A DNA stretch of 38,339 nucleotides from Maribacter sp. (GCA_022865355.1 JALHST010000098.1:1-38339); one strand, 5' to 3'; counted from the stretch's first letter, positions 25,646 to 36,294 are shown. Notes: generated by a model from the letters alone, not told the origin. Numbers and translations are program-made.

Positions 25646-26536
25646 TTATGAATTGACTTTCATAAAAGGCTGCACGAATTCGGCTACCTTTTGTTTCAAT
25701 GCATCGGATGCCTCAACCAAAGGCAGTCGCACTGAGGCATTCGATAGCCCAAGCGTTTCAAAAATGCATTTGATGCCAGCGGGATTCCCTTCCTGAAAAA
25801 TTAGACCCATTCCTTCAAGTAGTGCATAATGCAAGTCATAGGCATCTTCCAATCTTCCTTCCAAGGCAAAACGGATCATCGATGAGAATTCAAAAGGCAG
25901 GCCTTGGCCCAATACCGATATTACACCCACTCCACCAGCCAATACTGTAGGGATTGCCGTAATATCATCACCGGATATCACATCAAAATCATTCGGTTTG
26001 TCTTTTATGATTTTCATGATCTGTACCATATCGCCCGACGCTTCCTTTACCGCAACAATATTCTTAAAATCGCGTGCTAACCTTAAAACGGTCTCCGGTA
26101 AAACATTACTTCCAGTCCTGCCGGGGACATTATACAGAATAATCGGCACCGGAGAGGCCTTTGAAATGGCTTTATAATGTTGATAGATTCCCTCTTGGGT
26201 AGGTCGGTTATAATACGGGGAAACTGAGAGAATGGCATCGAAAGGTTTCAGATCGCGTCGCCCGAGTTCTTCAACGATGGCCGCGGTATTATTACCGCCA
26301 ACTCCCAATACCAATGGTAGGCGATCCGCATTTGCAGCGACCACGGTATCGATCGCCAATTGCTTTTCAGTTTCATTCAAGGTTACCGATTCACCCGTTG
26401 TGCCAAGGACTACCAAATAGTCGACTCTTCCGTCGATACAATGCTCGACGATATTTGTCATAGCTTTTACGTCGATCGAAAGATCTTTTTTAAATGGAGT
26501 AACCAAGGCGACCCCGGTGCCTGTTAGTTGTTTCAT
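25646..26536 (-). CDS. dapA: 4-Hydroxy-tetrahydrodipicolinate synthase
   Basis: DapA condenses pyruvate and aspartate semialdehyde, the first committed step to lysine and diaminopimelate. The 296-residue TIM-barrel protein has GTTGES (45-50), Y135 in LYNVPGRTG and the Schiff-base lysine K164 in VAVKEASGD, all at positions matching the E. coli enzyme. [16 protein letters not shown] confirms the family. It overlaps the upstream DUF6913 gene by four bases (ATGA). The 111-base gap to bamD holds the latter's promoter. Confidence 0.97.
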   Translation of the reverse strand: MKQLTGTGVALVTPFKKDLSIDVKAMTNIVEHCIDGRVDYLVVLGTTGESVTLNETEKQLAIDTVVAANADRLPLVLGVGGNNTAAIVEELGRRDLKPFDAILSVSPYYNRPTQEGIYQHYKAISKASPVPIILYNVPGRTGSNVLPETVLRLARDFKNIVAVKEASGDMVQIMKIIKDKPNDFDVISGDDITAIPTVLAGGVGVISVLGQGLPFEFSSMIRFALEGRLEDAYDLHYALLEGMGLIFQEGNPAGIKCIFETLGLSNASVRLPLVEASDALKQKVAEFVQPFMKVNS

Positions 26537-27069
26537 TTCTCAATTTCGTTAAAAACCCGTAAATATTTCTTCAACTCCTGTTTGAATATTTTGAATTCCT
26601 TTAGGGGCGTGTGCAAAATTAGGTCATTTAATTTGGGGTCGATCTCCTTGAATCCGACCCGCACGCGGGCTTTACTTTTTATGCTCATCAGTTGGAGCAA
26701 CAAATTCTCCTGCGTAAAATAATTGACCAATAGGTCATAATCCCTACTCAAGAACTCCAGGGCATAGCTATTTTCTATCTTTCCGTTCCAACCTAGATCC
26801 TTATCAGAGAATACAGGGGTCGCATAGGGGGAGTTTTTGTCGTAATAATTTTTATATCCTATAATCTTAACAGCATTTGGTCGCAAGGAAAAATCTTCTA
26901 TAAATTCATAAAACAAATTCGTGTTTTCAAAGGCATCCATATCTACAATACATCCTATCGAATTAATGCCTTTTTTACGCTCAATCGCGGGCTGGGATTT
27001 GTTTAATGCCTCTTTTAAAAATTTAACTCCCGATTTGTATTTAAATTTATCTTTTATTGCCTTAAACAT
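26533..27069 (-). CDS. DUF6913-family protein, function unknown
   Basis: This 178-residue soluble protein has no signal peptide. The opening [22 protein letters not shown] and the segments GCIVDMDAF and [28 protein letters not shown] fit the DUF6913 family of Bacteroidota as I remember it. It has alternating strands and helices, so an alpha/beta fold is likely. Its 4-base overlap with dapA indicates co-translation, but a link to lysine synthesis is not shown. The ATG at 27069 follows a -7 box by 17 bases. Family recognition is from memory, so the name is less certain than the gene. Confidence 0.8.
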   Translation of the reverse strand: MFKAIKDKFKYKSGVKFLKEALNKSQPAIERKKGINSIGCIVDMDAFENTNLFYEFIEDFSLRPNAVKIIGYKNYYDKNSPYATPVFSDKDLGWNGKIENSYALEFLSRDYDLLVNYFTQENLLLQLMSIKSKARVRVGFKEIDPKLNDLILHTPLKEFKIFKQELKKYLRVFNEIEK

Positions 27070-27074
27070 GTACT

Positions 27075-27096
27075 TTTACATTTCTACAAATGTAAA
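27075..27096. promoter_or_regulatory. Divergent promoter dyad between DUF6913-dapA and 5'-nucleotidase genes
   Basis: TTTACATTT (27075-27083) and AAATGTAAA (27088-27096) are a perfect inverted repeat around CTAC. The minus-strand -7 box TACATTTG (27094 to 27087) lies inside the right half and serves DUF6913-dapA. A near-match TACATTTC (27077-27084) on the plus strand lies inside the left half and could serve the nucleotidase genes. The dyad may be an operator or simply two mirrored -7 boxes. Confidence 0.45.
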
Positions 27097-27136
27097 GAAT
27101 ATCCGGGCATTATCTGGGGCGAAGATAGAAAGGAAA

Positions 27137-27907
27137 ATGTATTTAAATATAAAACATTTTGTTGTATTTATAACAATTACACTTTGTGTTTCCTGCAAAC
27201 AGGGAATTCCGGCCCTGTTGAAAATAGAAGGGAAACAAGTCGTTATTGACAGTACATTCAGAGCCATTGATTCGATCGATGCCTTTGTTTCCCCCTATCG
27301 GATCCATATCAATAAAGTGCTTGACAGCGCATTGGCATTCGCCCCAAAACCTATTTCAAAAGATGACGGGCGTTACAACACCACGGCCGGAAACTTAATG
27401 GCCGATATCGTCATGGCCCAGGTCTCCCCGATTTTCAAATCCCGGACCGGTCGAAATATTGATTTTGTCCTTTTAAACCATGGTGGCATTCGCTCCATAA
27501 TTTCAGAGGGGAAAGTCACCGCTCGAACCGCCTATGAAGTAATGCCCTTTGAAAACTCGATCGTGGTCGCCGAATTGAGCGGCAAATCGGTATTAGATCT
27601 TATTGCCTATTTGGTAAATTCCGGGAGGCCCCACCCCATTTCTGGTATGCAAATTATCCTCAATAAGGACAATAGTCTTAAATCATTAACCATTCAAGGG
27701 AAGCCCTTTGATGAGAAGCGAACCTATAATGTTGCGACTTCAGATTATTTGATCAATGGTGGGGACCATATGGACTTTTTTAAAGATGCCATCCAAACAA
27801 TGGATATTGATTATTTTATACGCAATGCGATGATAGATTACTTTGGGAAAGTTGACACCCTTGCGCCGGTCGTGGACAATCGCTTTTTTAAACTCAACCA
27901 ACCATGA
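27137..27907 (+). CDS. 5'-Nucleotidase C-terminal domain lipoprotein
   Basis: From the ATG at 27137 (preceded by AGAAAGGAAA, a purine-rich site) the protein has 256 residues, with a lipoprotein-type signal ending CVSC (C20). The frame continues upstream into the divergent gene, but those codons encode no signal sequence. The body is the C-terminal substrate-binding domain of UshA-type 5'-nucleotidases: NTTAGNLMADIVM, LNHGGIRS, MPFENSIVVAELSGK and YNVATSDYLINGGD. It lacks the metallophosphatase domain, which the next gene supplies; the two overlap by four bases (ATGA). Together they probably dephosphorylate external nucleotides or related phosphates. Confidence 0.88.
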   Translation: MYLNIKHFVVFITITLCVSCKQGIPALLKIEGKQVVIDSTFRAIDSIDAFVSPYRIHINKVLDSALAFAPKPISKDDGRYNTTAGNLMADIVMAQVSPIFKSRTGRNIDFVLLNHGGIRSIISEGKVTARTAYEVMPFENSIVVAELSGKSVLDLIAYLVNSGRPHPISGMQIILNKDNSLKSLTIQGKPFDEKRTYNVATSDYLINGGDHMDFFKDAIQTMDIDYFIRNAMIDYFGKVDTLAPVVDNRFFKLNQP

Positions 27908-28815
27908 ACCGAAGGAAATTTTTAGAAAATTCTGTACTTTCCTCAACTTACCTAGGCTTGGGCGGGGCATCGCTAAGTTCATGCTACCGAACCTCCCAAA
28001 AGAAAATTACCATCCTGCATACCAACGACGTGCACAGCCATATCGACCCATTTCCGAAAGACCATTCCCAATATGCCAATTTAGGAGGGGTCGCAAGAAG
28101 GGCAACCTTAGTGGATATCTTTCGCAACGAGAATCCGAATACCCTGTTATTCGATGCCGGTGACATTTTTCAGGGCACTCCATATTTCAATTTTTATGGG
28201 GGCGAACTCGAATTCAAATTAATGAGCATGCTGCGATATGATGCCGCAACCATAGGAAATCATGATTTCGACAATGGGGTTGAGGGTCTCTTTGCACAAT
28301 TACCCTATGCGAAATTTACTTTTGTGTCGGCCAACTATAATTTTAAGAATACCGTAATGGAAGGGCATGTAAAACCCTATGAAATGTATGTTGTAAATGG
28401 CATAAAAATAGGCGTGTATGGTCTTGGCATCGAACTTGATGGCCTGGTTACCAAAAAACTCTACAAGGAGACTGAATATTTAGATCCTTTTGAAATGGCC
28501 CTTGAATCTGAACGTACTTTAAAAAACGGCCAGAAGTGCGATTTGGTTATTTGCCTTTCGCACTTGGGATATCGCTACCAAATTGACAACAAACCAAGCG
28601 ATGTGCTATTGGCGGCTAAAACCCGATATACAGATCTAATAATCGGTGGGCATACCCATACATTTTTAGACAAGCCTGTTATTGTACAAAACGAAAACGG
28701 TCGCGATGTACTTGTAAACCAGGTGGGCTGTTATGGGGTAAATCTAGGTCGCATAGATTTCTATTTTGAAAATAACAAGCATGCCAAAGCCGATGCTGTA
28801 AACATCTTAATATAA
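27904..28815 (+). CDS. 5'-Nucleotidase N-terminal metallophosphatase domain protein
   Basis: The 303-residue protein starts with a Tat-like signal (MNRRKFLENS) and a possible lipobox cysteine at C27 (SLSSC). The calcineurin-like core has every metal ligand expected: D42 and H44 in HTNDVHSH, D87 in DAGDIFQG, N119 and H120 in GNHDFDNG, H220 in LSHLG, H250 and H252 in GGHTHT. It stops after the catalytic domain, and the substrate-binding domain is the preceding gene. Tat export of the metal-binding half and Sec export of the other would let both meet outside the cytoplasmic membrane. The pairing is inferred from the 4-base overlap. Confidence 0.92.
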   Translation: MNRRKFLENSVLSSTYLGLGGASLSSCYRTSQKKITILHTNDVHSHIDPFPKDHSQYANLGGVARRATLVDIFRNENPNTLLFDAGDIFQGTPYFNFYGGELEFKLMSMLRYDAATIGNHDFDNGVEGLFAQLPYAKFTFVSANYNFKNTVMEGHVKPYEMYVVNGIKIGVYGLGIELDGLVTKKLYKETEYLDPFEMALESERTLKNGQKCDLVICLSHLGYRYQIDNKPSDVLLAAKTRYTDLIIGGHTHTFLDKPVIVQNENGRDVLVNQVGCYGVNLGRIDFYFENNKHAKADAVNILI

Positions 28816-28832
28816 CTAATAATTTAACAAAA

Positions 28833-29624
28833 ATGAATATGAAAACCACCTTCTTAACATGCCTTTTGGTCATCGCCCATATTTGGGGATTTTCACAGGG
28901 GTCATCAAACACCAAAAATCGCGAGTATTATCAGTTAAAGGTTTATTCGTTCGCTAGCGATAGCCAAATTGCCACCACCGATGCCTATTTGAAAAATGCC
29001 TTTCTCCCGGCACTCAAACGCACGGGGATAAGCCATGTTGGGGTTTTTAAACCAAGGCCTTTGGATTCATTGACCCCTAAAAAGACCTATGTATTGATTC
29101 CGTTCGCCAATTTTGAACAATTTGAGTCCTTAGCCGATCTGTTGGACCAAGATACCGCCTATTTGGAAGCCGGGAAAGAATACTTGACGGCAGCCCATAA
29201 TCAGCCACCCTATGAGCGAATTTCATCCACTTTATTAAAGGCATTCCCCGAAATGCCCAAAATGATGCCTTCGGCCCTGAAGGGAAATCGTGCTGATCGG
29301 GTATATGAATTGCGGAGTTATGAATCTGCCACCGAAGCCCTCAATTTGAAAAAGGTAGAAATGTTCAATGCCGGTGGTGAGGTGCCACTCTTTGCCAGGT
29401 TGGGTTTCAATGCCGTTTTTTATGCCGAGGTCTTGTCGGGTGCCCAAATGCCCAATCTCATGTACTTGACGACGTTTAAAGATCAAGAAAGCCGTGATGA
29501 ACTTTGGAAAGCTTTCTTTGATTCCCCAGAATGGACAAAATTAAAGGATATTCCCAAATATCAGAATACGGTTTCGCACAATGAGCAACTCTTTTTATAT
29601 CCGACCGACTATTCCGATTACTAG
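28833..29624 (+). CDS. NIPSNAP-family exported protein
   Basis: The 263-residue protein has a signal peptide (KTTFLTCLLVIAHIWGFSQG) and two ferredoxin-like alpha/beta repeats of the NIPSNAP type. The first is about 30-110 (YYQLKVYSFASDSQIATTDAYL, FLPALKRTGISHVGVF); the second, about 150-255, starts with VYELRSYESATEALNLKKVEMFN. A C-terminal FLYPTDYSDY completes the usual form. The biochemical role of exported bacterial NIPSNAPs is unknown. It lies 17 bases after the metallophosphatase gene and is probably in the same operon. ATG codons at 28833 and 28839 are both possible starts. Confidence 0.88.
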   Translation: MNMKTTFLTCLLVIAHIWGFSQGSSNTKNREYYQLKVYSFASDSQIATTDAYLKNAFLPALKRTGISHVGVFKPRPLDSLTPKKTYVLIPFANFEQFESLADLLDQDTAYLEAGKEYLTAAHNQPPYERISSTLLKAFPEMPKMMPSALKGNRADRVYELRSYESATEALNLKKVEMFNAGGEVPLFARLGFNAVFYAEVLSGAQMPNLMYLTTFKDQESRDELWKAFFDSPEWTKLKDIPKYQNTVSHNEQLFLYPTDYSDY

Positions 29625-29796
29625 TATTGCGGGCGTTTTTGACATATAATTATAGATTTCAATTGCCGGCTAAGGCCATAAAATAGCGAAGGATCATTTT
29701 AATACTTGAATTTGGCCCTATTAAAAGTCGTTAATTTTTGAGCCAACCAATTAGAATTTAAATTACTTTAGATTTACCAACGAACAACCTGATTTA

Positions 29797-30909
29797 ATGG
29801 ATGCATCACCAAAGTACCAACGGCTTTATTCGTTGGATGCCCTACGTGGCTTTGATATGTTTTGGATCATTGGGGGCGAGGAAATCTTCCACAAGCTCGC
29901 CGAAATTACCAAATCACCGTTTTGGGAAGGAATTTCGAAACAACTCAACCATCCTGCCTGGCATGGTTTTGCAGCGTATGACCTAATATTTCCCTTGTTT
30001 CTTTTCTTAGCAGGTGTTTCAACGCCATATAGTATCGGTAAACAAATCGACAAAGGCGTCCCGCGAAATAAAATATTGCTCCGGGTCATAAAAAGAGGTT
30101 TGATTTTGGTGCTTTTGGGAGTCATTTACAACAACGGCCTTGACATAAGACCCTTGGAAGAAATACGCTTTGGTAGCGTACTTGGTCGCATTGGCTTAGC
30201 TTATATGTTTGCGAACATTATTTATTTATATACCAAGCAACGGGGACAGATCATTTGGTTTGTTTCTATACTCATAGGATATTGGTTGCTGATGCTATTG
30301 GGGTCGGCGCCAGGATATCCTGCAGGTGATTTGACGATGCAGGGTAATATTGTTTCCTACATTGATCGCCTCATTATGCCTGGCAAACTGTATCTCGGTA
30401 TTCATGACCCGGAAGGATTGACGAGCACGTTACCCGCTATAAGTACCGGACTTTTAGGTATTTATATTGGGACCCTTTTGAGAGGCACCGCATCGCAAAA
30501 CAAGAAAAAAACCGTGCTTCAGATGGTAGTCATGGGAATCGGTTTTCTCATCCTGGCACAAATCTGGAACCTTTTCTTTCCCATAAACAAAAACCTATGG
30601 ACCAGTTCATTTGTGCTACAATGCGGTGGCATTAGCATTTTATTGATGGCCCTTTTCTATTATATTATCGATGTGCTAGACTATAAAAAATGGGCCTTCT
30701 TTTTTAAGGTAATCGGGATGAACTCGATATTAATATATATGTCGGGCCAATTTATTAATTGGGAATATACCACGAACGGCATCTTCCATTGGGTGGGTCA
30801 GATTATCGGAGACCCATGGAATGCAATCTCCTTTGCCATTACTTTAATATTCACTAAATGGTTGTTCCTTTACTTTTTGTACCGACAAAAAGTCTTTTTA
30901 CGCGTATGA
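29797..30909 (+). CDS. HGSNAT-like membrane acyltransferase (DUF5009 type)
   Basis: The 370-residue integral membrane protein begins with RLYSLDALRGFDMFWIIGGEE, typical of the DUF5009/heparan-alpha-glucosaminide acetyltransferase-like family, followed by HPAWHGFAAYDLIFPLFLFLAGVSTPYSIG. About ten hydrophobic helices follow. The histidine in PAWHGF corresponds in position to the conserved histidine of this superfamily and may carry acyl transfer across the membrane. The acceptor is unknown; sugars are likely. It follows the NIPSNAP gene after 172 bases, with a possible promoter in between (TACTTTAG at 29764-29771), so it may be a separate unit. Confidence 0.88.
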   Translation: MDASPKYQRLYSLDALRGFDMFWIIGGEEIFHKLAEITKSPFWEGISKQLNHPAWHGFAAYDLIFPLFLFLAGVSTPYSIGKQIDKGVPRNKILLRVIKRGLILVLLGVIYNNGLDIRPLEEIRFGSVLGRIGLAYMFANIIYLYTKQRGQIIWFVSILIGYWLLMLLGSAPGYPAGDLTMQGNIVSYIDRLIMPGKLYLGIHDPEGLTSTLPAISTGLLGIYIGTLLRGTASQNKKKTVLQMVVMGIGFLILAQIWNLFFPINKNLWTSSFVLQCGGISILLMALFYYIIDVLDYKKWAFFFKVIGMNSILIYMSGQFINWEYTTNGIFHWVGQIIGDPWNAISFAITLIFTKWLFLYFLYRQKVFLRV

Positions 30910-30920
30910 TGGCAGGCGTG

Positions 30921-31217
30921 CTATAATAAGAACCTGATAATTTCCCGTTGCTCCTCGTTCAGGTTGATTTTCGGGAAGGGCCTATGTGCTTTGGTATACC
31001 AGTATCGTGCATTGTATTCATCCCCTTCCTTGCGGTGCAGATAAGCATGAAGCCAACTACCGATTTCATCATGCATATCCTGGGCGATATGGTGGGAAGC
31101 TTTCCAGTCGCCTTTGGCATCGTACCAGAGCACCTTAAAGGACTCCTGCCAATTCATAGGAGGGACCTGATTTTTAAGACTTCCCAAAAAAGCCTCATAA
31201 CTCTCGGGCTTTGCCAT
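30921..31217 (-). CDS. Small conserved W/H-rich protein of unknown function
   Basis: A 98-residue soluble protein, family name not known to me. It has a striking run of conserved-looking aromatic and histidine residues: LWYDAKGDWKASHHIAQ, then HDEIGSWLHAYLHRKEGD and NARYWYTKAHRPFP. The pattern (GDWxxxHxxxQ ... WxHAxLHRxEGDxxNAxYWY) recalls small proteins found widely in bacteria. Two helical repeats seem likely. Histidines could bind metal, but this is inference. The gene converges with the HGSNAT-like gene (11 bases between stops) and diverges from the GT-C-like gene; two TATTTTTG boxes lie upstream on its strand. Confidence 0.8.
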   Translation of the reverse strand: MAKPESYEAFLGSLKNQVPPMNWQESFKVLWYDAKGDWKASHHIAQDMHDEIGSWLHAYLHRKEGDEYNARYWYTKAHRPFPKINLNEEQREIIRFLL

Positions 31218-31253
31218 GTTTTGTCTTTTTGGTTTTCTGATGGACTTTCATTT

Positions 31254-31287
31254 CAAAAATAACTATTTTCACCCTACAAAAATAGTT
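31254..31287. promoter_or_regulatory. Promoter region with dyad between the W/H-rich gene and the GT-C-like gene
   Basis: On the minus strand TATTTTTG occurs twice, at 31261-31254 and 31284-31277, both exact -7 matches for the 98-residue gene. AACTATTTT (31261-31269) and AAAATAGTT (31279-31287) form a perfect 9-bp inverted repeat with a 9-base centre that overlaps the second box. Confidence 0.4.
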
Positions 31288-31310
31288 CCAACGTGGCCAC
31301 CAAACACAGA

Positions 31311-32549
31311 ATGCCTAAGTGGGTATTAAAAAGCCTGCCCTTTTTGGTAAGTCTATTATGCTCATTTTTCATTTATAAGCTCCATATGCTTGAAAGCATG
31401 GATAGCATGTTAAATGAAAACAATTCAATAATTTCAAACGGATTTTTAACTTCACAGATCAAATATCACGAAGAATTTGCGCCCTTTGCAAGAAGGCCCT
31501 TGACATCCTGGTTTATCGAGGGAACCGCCAAAGCACTCGACCTAAAATTAGGCTATTCATTTATTGTAGTGAATTTCTTTTTTTTGTTCCTAAGTGGCGT
31601 CCTTGTATTTGTGGTATCAGGCAAAATTGGGGCCACTAAATCGCAGGGATATCTCAACATGGCCGCTTATTTTTTATCGTACTCCGTATTATTTTCATTT
31701 TTTCCCCCTGTTTTCAGTTATGATGAACCCGTACAATATTGTTGCATATTATTGGCTATTTTGGCACTCTTGTGGCAAAAATGGCCACTTTATGTTGCGC
31801 TTTTTACCCTGGCATTGCTCGCCCGTGAAACCTCGGTACTATTGCTTCCAGGTCTCGTTTATGTTTTTGGAAGGGCTTCGAACGAACCATCAACCGCCCT
31901 TTTTGGCTTTGATTTCAAAAACAGTGTTAAAATAGTGTTACCTGTGCTTTTCTATATGATTTTTCTTGCTATCTATCTTAGCACCACCAATTCATGGACC
32001 GTTACTCAGGGAGAATTGTCACAAAGGTTTTCATGCTTTCTAGAAAATTTTGAAAATGAAAAGAATACGGTTGAATCGATTACTTCATTTTTTTTGGCCA
32101 TCGGGGCCTTCTTATATATTGCGATTTTTTCCTTGAAAAGTTTGGAATGTACGGCAACCAGTAAAAAATATCTCCAGGCATTTTTATTGACCTTGGCCAT
32201 TAATACCCCCATCGTATTTTTAACCGCCTTTGCAAGGGAATCCCGGCTTTTTGCATTGCCCTTATTTTTTATTTGGCCGCTCTTCGCGCAACTTTTTCAA
32301 AGGCAATTTTCAAATAGGTCTTTAATCGAAGTCTGCCGGAAACTCTTGAAAAGGAAGGATTACATCCTATCAATTCTGCTGTTTAACATCCTGAACTATC
32401 TGTATTGCTTTTCGTATTATAAAAAATTGGGGCTCGGGGAAAATAATTATTTCGCGGAATATCTTTTTATCATGCTCTTTGTAATTTCTCTTCATTTTAT
32501 GATCAATTGGTTCGTAAAGAACGAAAAGGTCTCAAGAAATTTGCCCTAA
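31311..32549 (+). CDS. Polytopic membrane protein, GT-C glycosyltransferase-like
   Basis: From ATG 31311 the protein has 412 residues; a GTG at 31293 would add six. About ten hydrophobic helices are visible, starting LKSLPFLVSLLCSFFIYKL. An extracytoplasmic loop (about 30-70) with Asp and Glu follows the first helix (HMLESMDSMLNENN, FAPFARRPLTSWFIEG), and a central ALLARETSVLLLPGLVYVFGR resembles segments of GT-C fold mannosyltransferase-like proteins. No family name can be given with confidence. It stands alone between the W/H-rich gene (divergent) and ligA (convergent). The C terminus is basic and cytoplasmic. Confidence 0.75.
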   Translation: MPKWVLKSLPFLVSLLCSFFIYKLHMLESMDSMLNENNSIISNGFLTSQIKYHEEFAPFARRPLTSWFIEGTAKALDLKLGYSFIVVNFFFLFLSGVLVFVVSGKIGATKSQGYLNMAAYFLSYSVLFSFFPPVFSYDEPVQYCCILLAILALLWQKWPLYVALFTLALLARETSVLLLPGLVYVFGRASNEPSTALFGFDFKNSVKIVLPVLFYMIFLAIYLSTTNSWTVTQGELSQRFSCFLENFENEKNTVESITSFFLAIGAFLYIAIFSLKSLECTATSKKYLQAFLLTLAINTPIVFLTAFARESRLFALPLFFIWPLFAQLFQRQFSNRSLIEVCRKLLKRKDYILSILLFNILNYLYCFSYYKKLGLGENNYFAEYLFIMLFVISLHFMINWFVKNEKVSRNLP

Positions 32550-32595
32550 CAAAAAAAATCCAGAAGTTTACGAATTATGCTCATTCGAATACCCA

Positions 32596-34593
<1,998 letters not shown>

Positions 34594-35175
34594 TTATAGT
34601 TGATCTTTTTTTATCCATTTTGGCAAAGGCCTGGGTTGATAATTTCGCATCTTATAAAGCAACCTATCGACCTCTTCATCGACTAAGATCATATCGTAAT
34701 TTTCTTGCTTCAAAAATTGAAGATCTACCATTTTTCGAAGCATTTTAAGCAGCTCATCATAAAAGCCATTTACGTTTAAAATCCCTATGGGCTTTTGGTG
34801 CAGTCCCAATTGCCCCCAGGTTATCATCTCGAATAATTCTTCCAAGGTACCATACCCGCCAGGCAGGGTAATGATACCATCTGACAGTTCATGCATCCTC
34901 AACTTTCGTTGGTGCATATTCTGGGTCACAATGAGTTCGGTCAATCCCTGATGAAAAACTTCCTTACGTCTTAAAAAATCGGGTATTATGCCGATGACGG
35001 TTCCGCCGGCGTCTAATGCGCCTTGAGCCAACTTGCCCATAACCCCTATTTTAGCACCGCCGTAGACCAATTTTATCTTTTGCTCGGCCATGGTCTTTCC
35101 CAAGTAATTAGCGGATAGCAATATTTGGGGGTCGTTGCCCTCGCTACTTCCACAAAATACAACGATACTATGCAT
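34594..35175 (-). CDS. LOG-family protein (putative cytokinin riboside 5'-monophosphate phosphoribohydrolase)
   Basis: The protein has 193 residues from ATG 35175; the frame reaches a GTG two codons earlier. It has the Rossmann-like LOG (lysine decarboxylase-like) fold: SIVVFCGSSEG, LVYGGAKIGVMG and the catalytic motif PGGYGTLEELFE, with QRKLRM upstream supplying the conserved Arg/Lys. Plant and bacterial LOG enzymes release nucleobases from nucleoside monophosphates, so nucleotide clean-up is more likely here than hormone synthesis. It ends one base before the ligA start. A 122-base gap separates it from prmC upstream. Confidence 0.92.
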   Translation of the reverse strand: MHSIVVFCGSSEGNDPQILLSANYLGKTMAEQKIKLVYGGAKIGVMGKLAQGALDAGGTVIGIIPDFLRRKEVFHQGLTELIVTQNMHQRKLRMHELSDGIITLPGGYGTLEELFEMITWGQLGLHQKPIGILNVNGFYDELLKMLRKMVDLQFLKQENYDMILVDEEVDRLLYKMRNYQPRPLPKWIKKDQL

Positions 35176-35297
35176 CAGCACTTCTTTTGACCACCAGTAT
35201 CAAGTGGCATATTATTTTGATAATCCATTTTGTTTCTACTTTCATTCGGCAATACAAAAAATGTACGCACGTTTTTTTGTCCTAATCTTCCTAACCA

Positions 35298-36209
35298 TCA
35301 TTGAATGGTATGCTGCCTCTTCAAAGCACGTTGCATTTTGCCTTTCAACATACGATCATTCCCAAAAAGATCCCTTTTTAGTTCAATCCCCTTAAAACCC
35401 GACTTTTGCAATAGTTCGCGCGTTTCGTTTGCTAAATATTGATTTATTTCTAAGTACAGGACCCCATCGGCCTTCAAATTTCGCGATGCAAAATCGATGA
35501 TGGCCTTGTAATACATCAGGGGATTGTCATTGGGCACGAACAGGGCCTCCCGAGGCTCGTAATCCTTGACATTTTTTGCCATCTCCCTTCGTTCGGATTC
35601 ACGGACATAGGGCGGATTGGAAACGATTATATCAAATTTTACTGCAAACGCGCCCGGTGCAAGAATATCGGCCTGTATAAGTTCAATTTCCACCCCATTC
35701 AGTTGGGCATTTCGTTCGGCAATCTGCAATGCATCTCCCGAAATATCCATTGCACATACGTTTGACATCGACAAATTTTTTGCCAGGGCTATGGCAATAC
35801 AACCGCTACCCGTCCCAATATCTAAAATACGTACTCTTGAATTTTCTTTACCCTCTGTCGGATTATCGCCTTGCTCCTTCTTCGTATCGTCAATTATCCA
35901 TCGCACTAATTCTTCAGTTTCAGGTCTTGGAATAAGTACTTTTTCATTAACTTTAAAGTCCATTTCCATAAAATGTGCCTTTCCTACAATATATTGCAAG
36001 GGACGATTCAATTTTAGGTTGGCCAATGCCTCGAATAATGGCTGCTCCTCTTTCTTTGAAATTCTTAAATCAGGGGTAATCGCCAGAACAAAGCGTTCGA
36101 GGCCGAGATAGTGACCTATTAACAAATAGAAAAAACTATCGATTTCTTCGTTTGGATATTGATCGCCTAATTCGCTATGGAAAATATTTTTTATTTCTCT
36201 TAACAACAT
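35298..36209 (-). CDS. prmC: Release factor glutamine methyltransferase PrmC
   Basis: PrmC methylates the glutamine of the GGQ motif in peptide-chain release factors. The 303-residue protein has an N-terminal helical domain (1-75), PRPETEELV (94-102), the SAM-binding motif ILDIGTGSGCIAIALAK (128-144) and the catalytic NPPY at 198-201. It is somewhat long because of a 15-residue acidic insert before the SAM motif (DTKKEQGDNPTEGKEN). It diverges from ribD (97 bases) and may head the prmC-LOG-ligA unit. Confidence 0.95.
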   Translation of the reverse strand: MLLREIKNIFHSELGDQYPNEEIDSFFYLLIGHYLGLERFVLAITPDLRISKKEEQPLFEALANLKLNRPLQYIVGKAHFMEMDFKVNEKVLIPRPETEELVRWIIDDTKKEQGDNPTEGKENSRVRILDIGTGSGCIAIALAKNLSMSNVCAMDISGDALQIAERNAQLNGVEIELIQADILAPGAFAVKFDIIVSNPPYVRESERREMAKNVKDYEPREALFVPNDNPLMYYKAIIDFASRNLKADGVLYLEINQYLANETRELLQKSGFKGIELKRDLFGNDRMLKGKMQRALKRQHTIQ

Positions 36210-36294
36210 GAATATCTTGTGTGATAATATTCCGGTATTTAAATTTAATAGGCTGGCCTCTCCATAAAATTAAAATCGGTCTGCGATAAAATTC

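Noticed and set aside
26921-27136. 72-codon N-terminal extension of the 5'-nucleotidase C-domain gene
   Set aside because: It runs antisense through the start of the DUF6913 gene and encodes no signal sequence. The ATG at 27137 has a purine-rich leader and begins a lipoprotein signal.
35617-36111. 164-codon open frame on the plus strand inside prmC
   Set aside because: It is a mirror frame of a clear prmC with all motifs; the Ser/Ile-rich product lacks any domain pattern.
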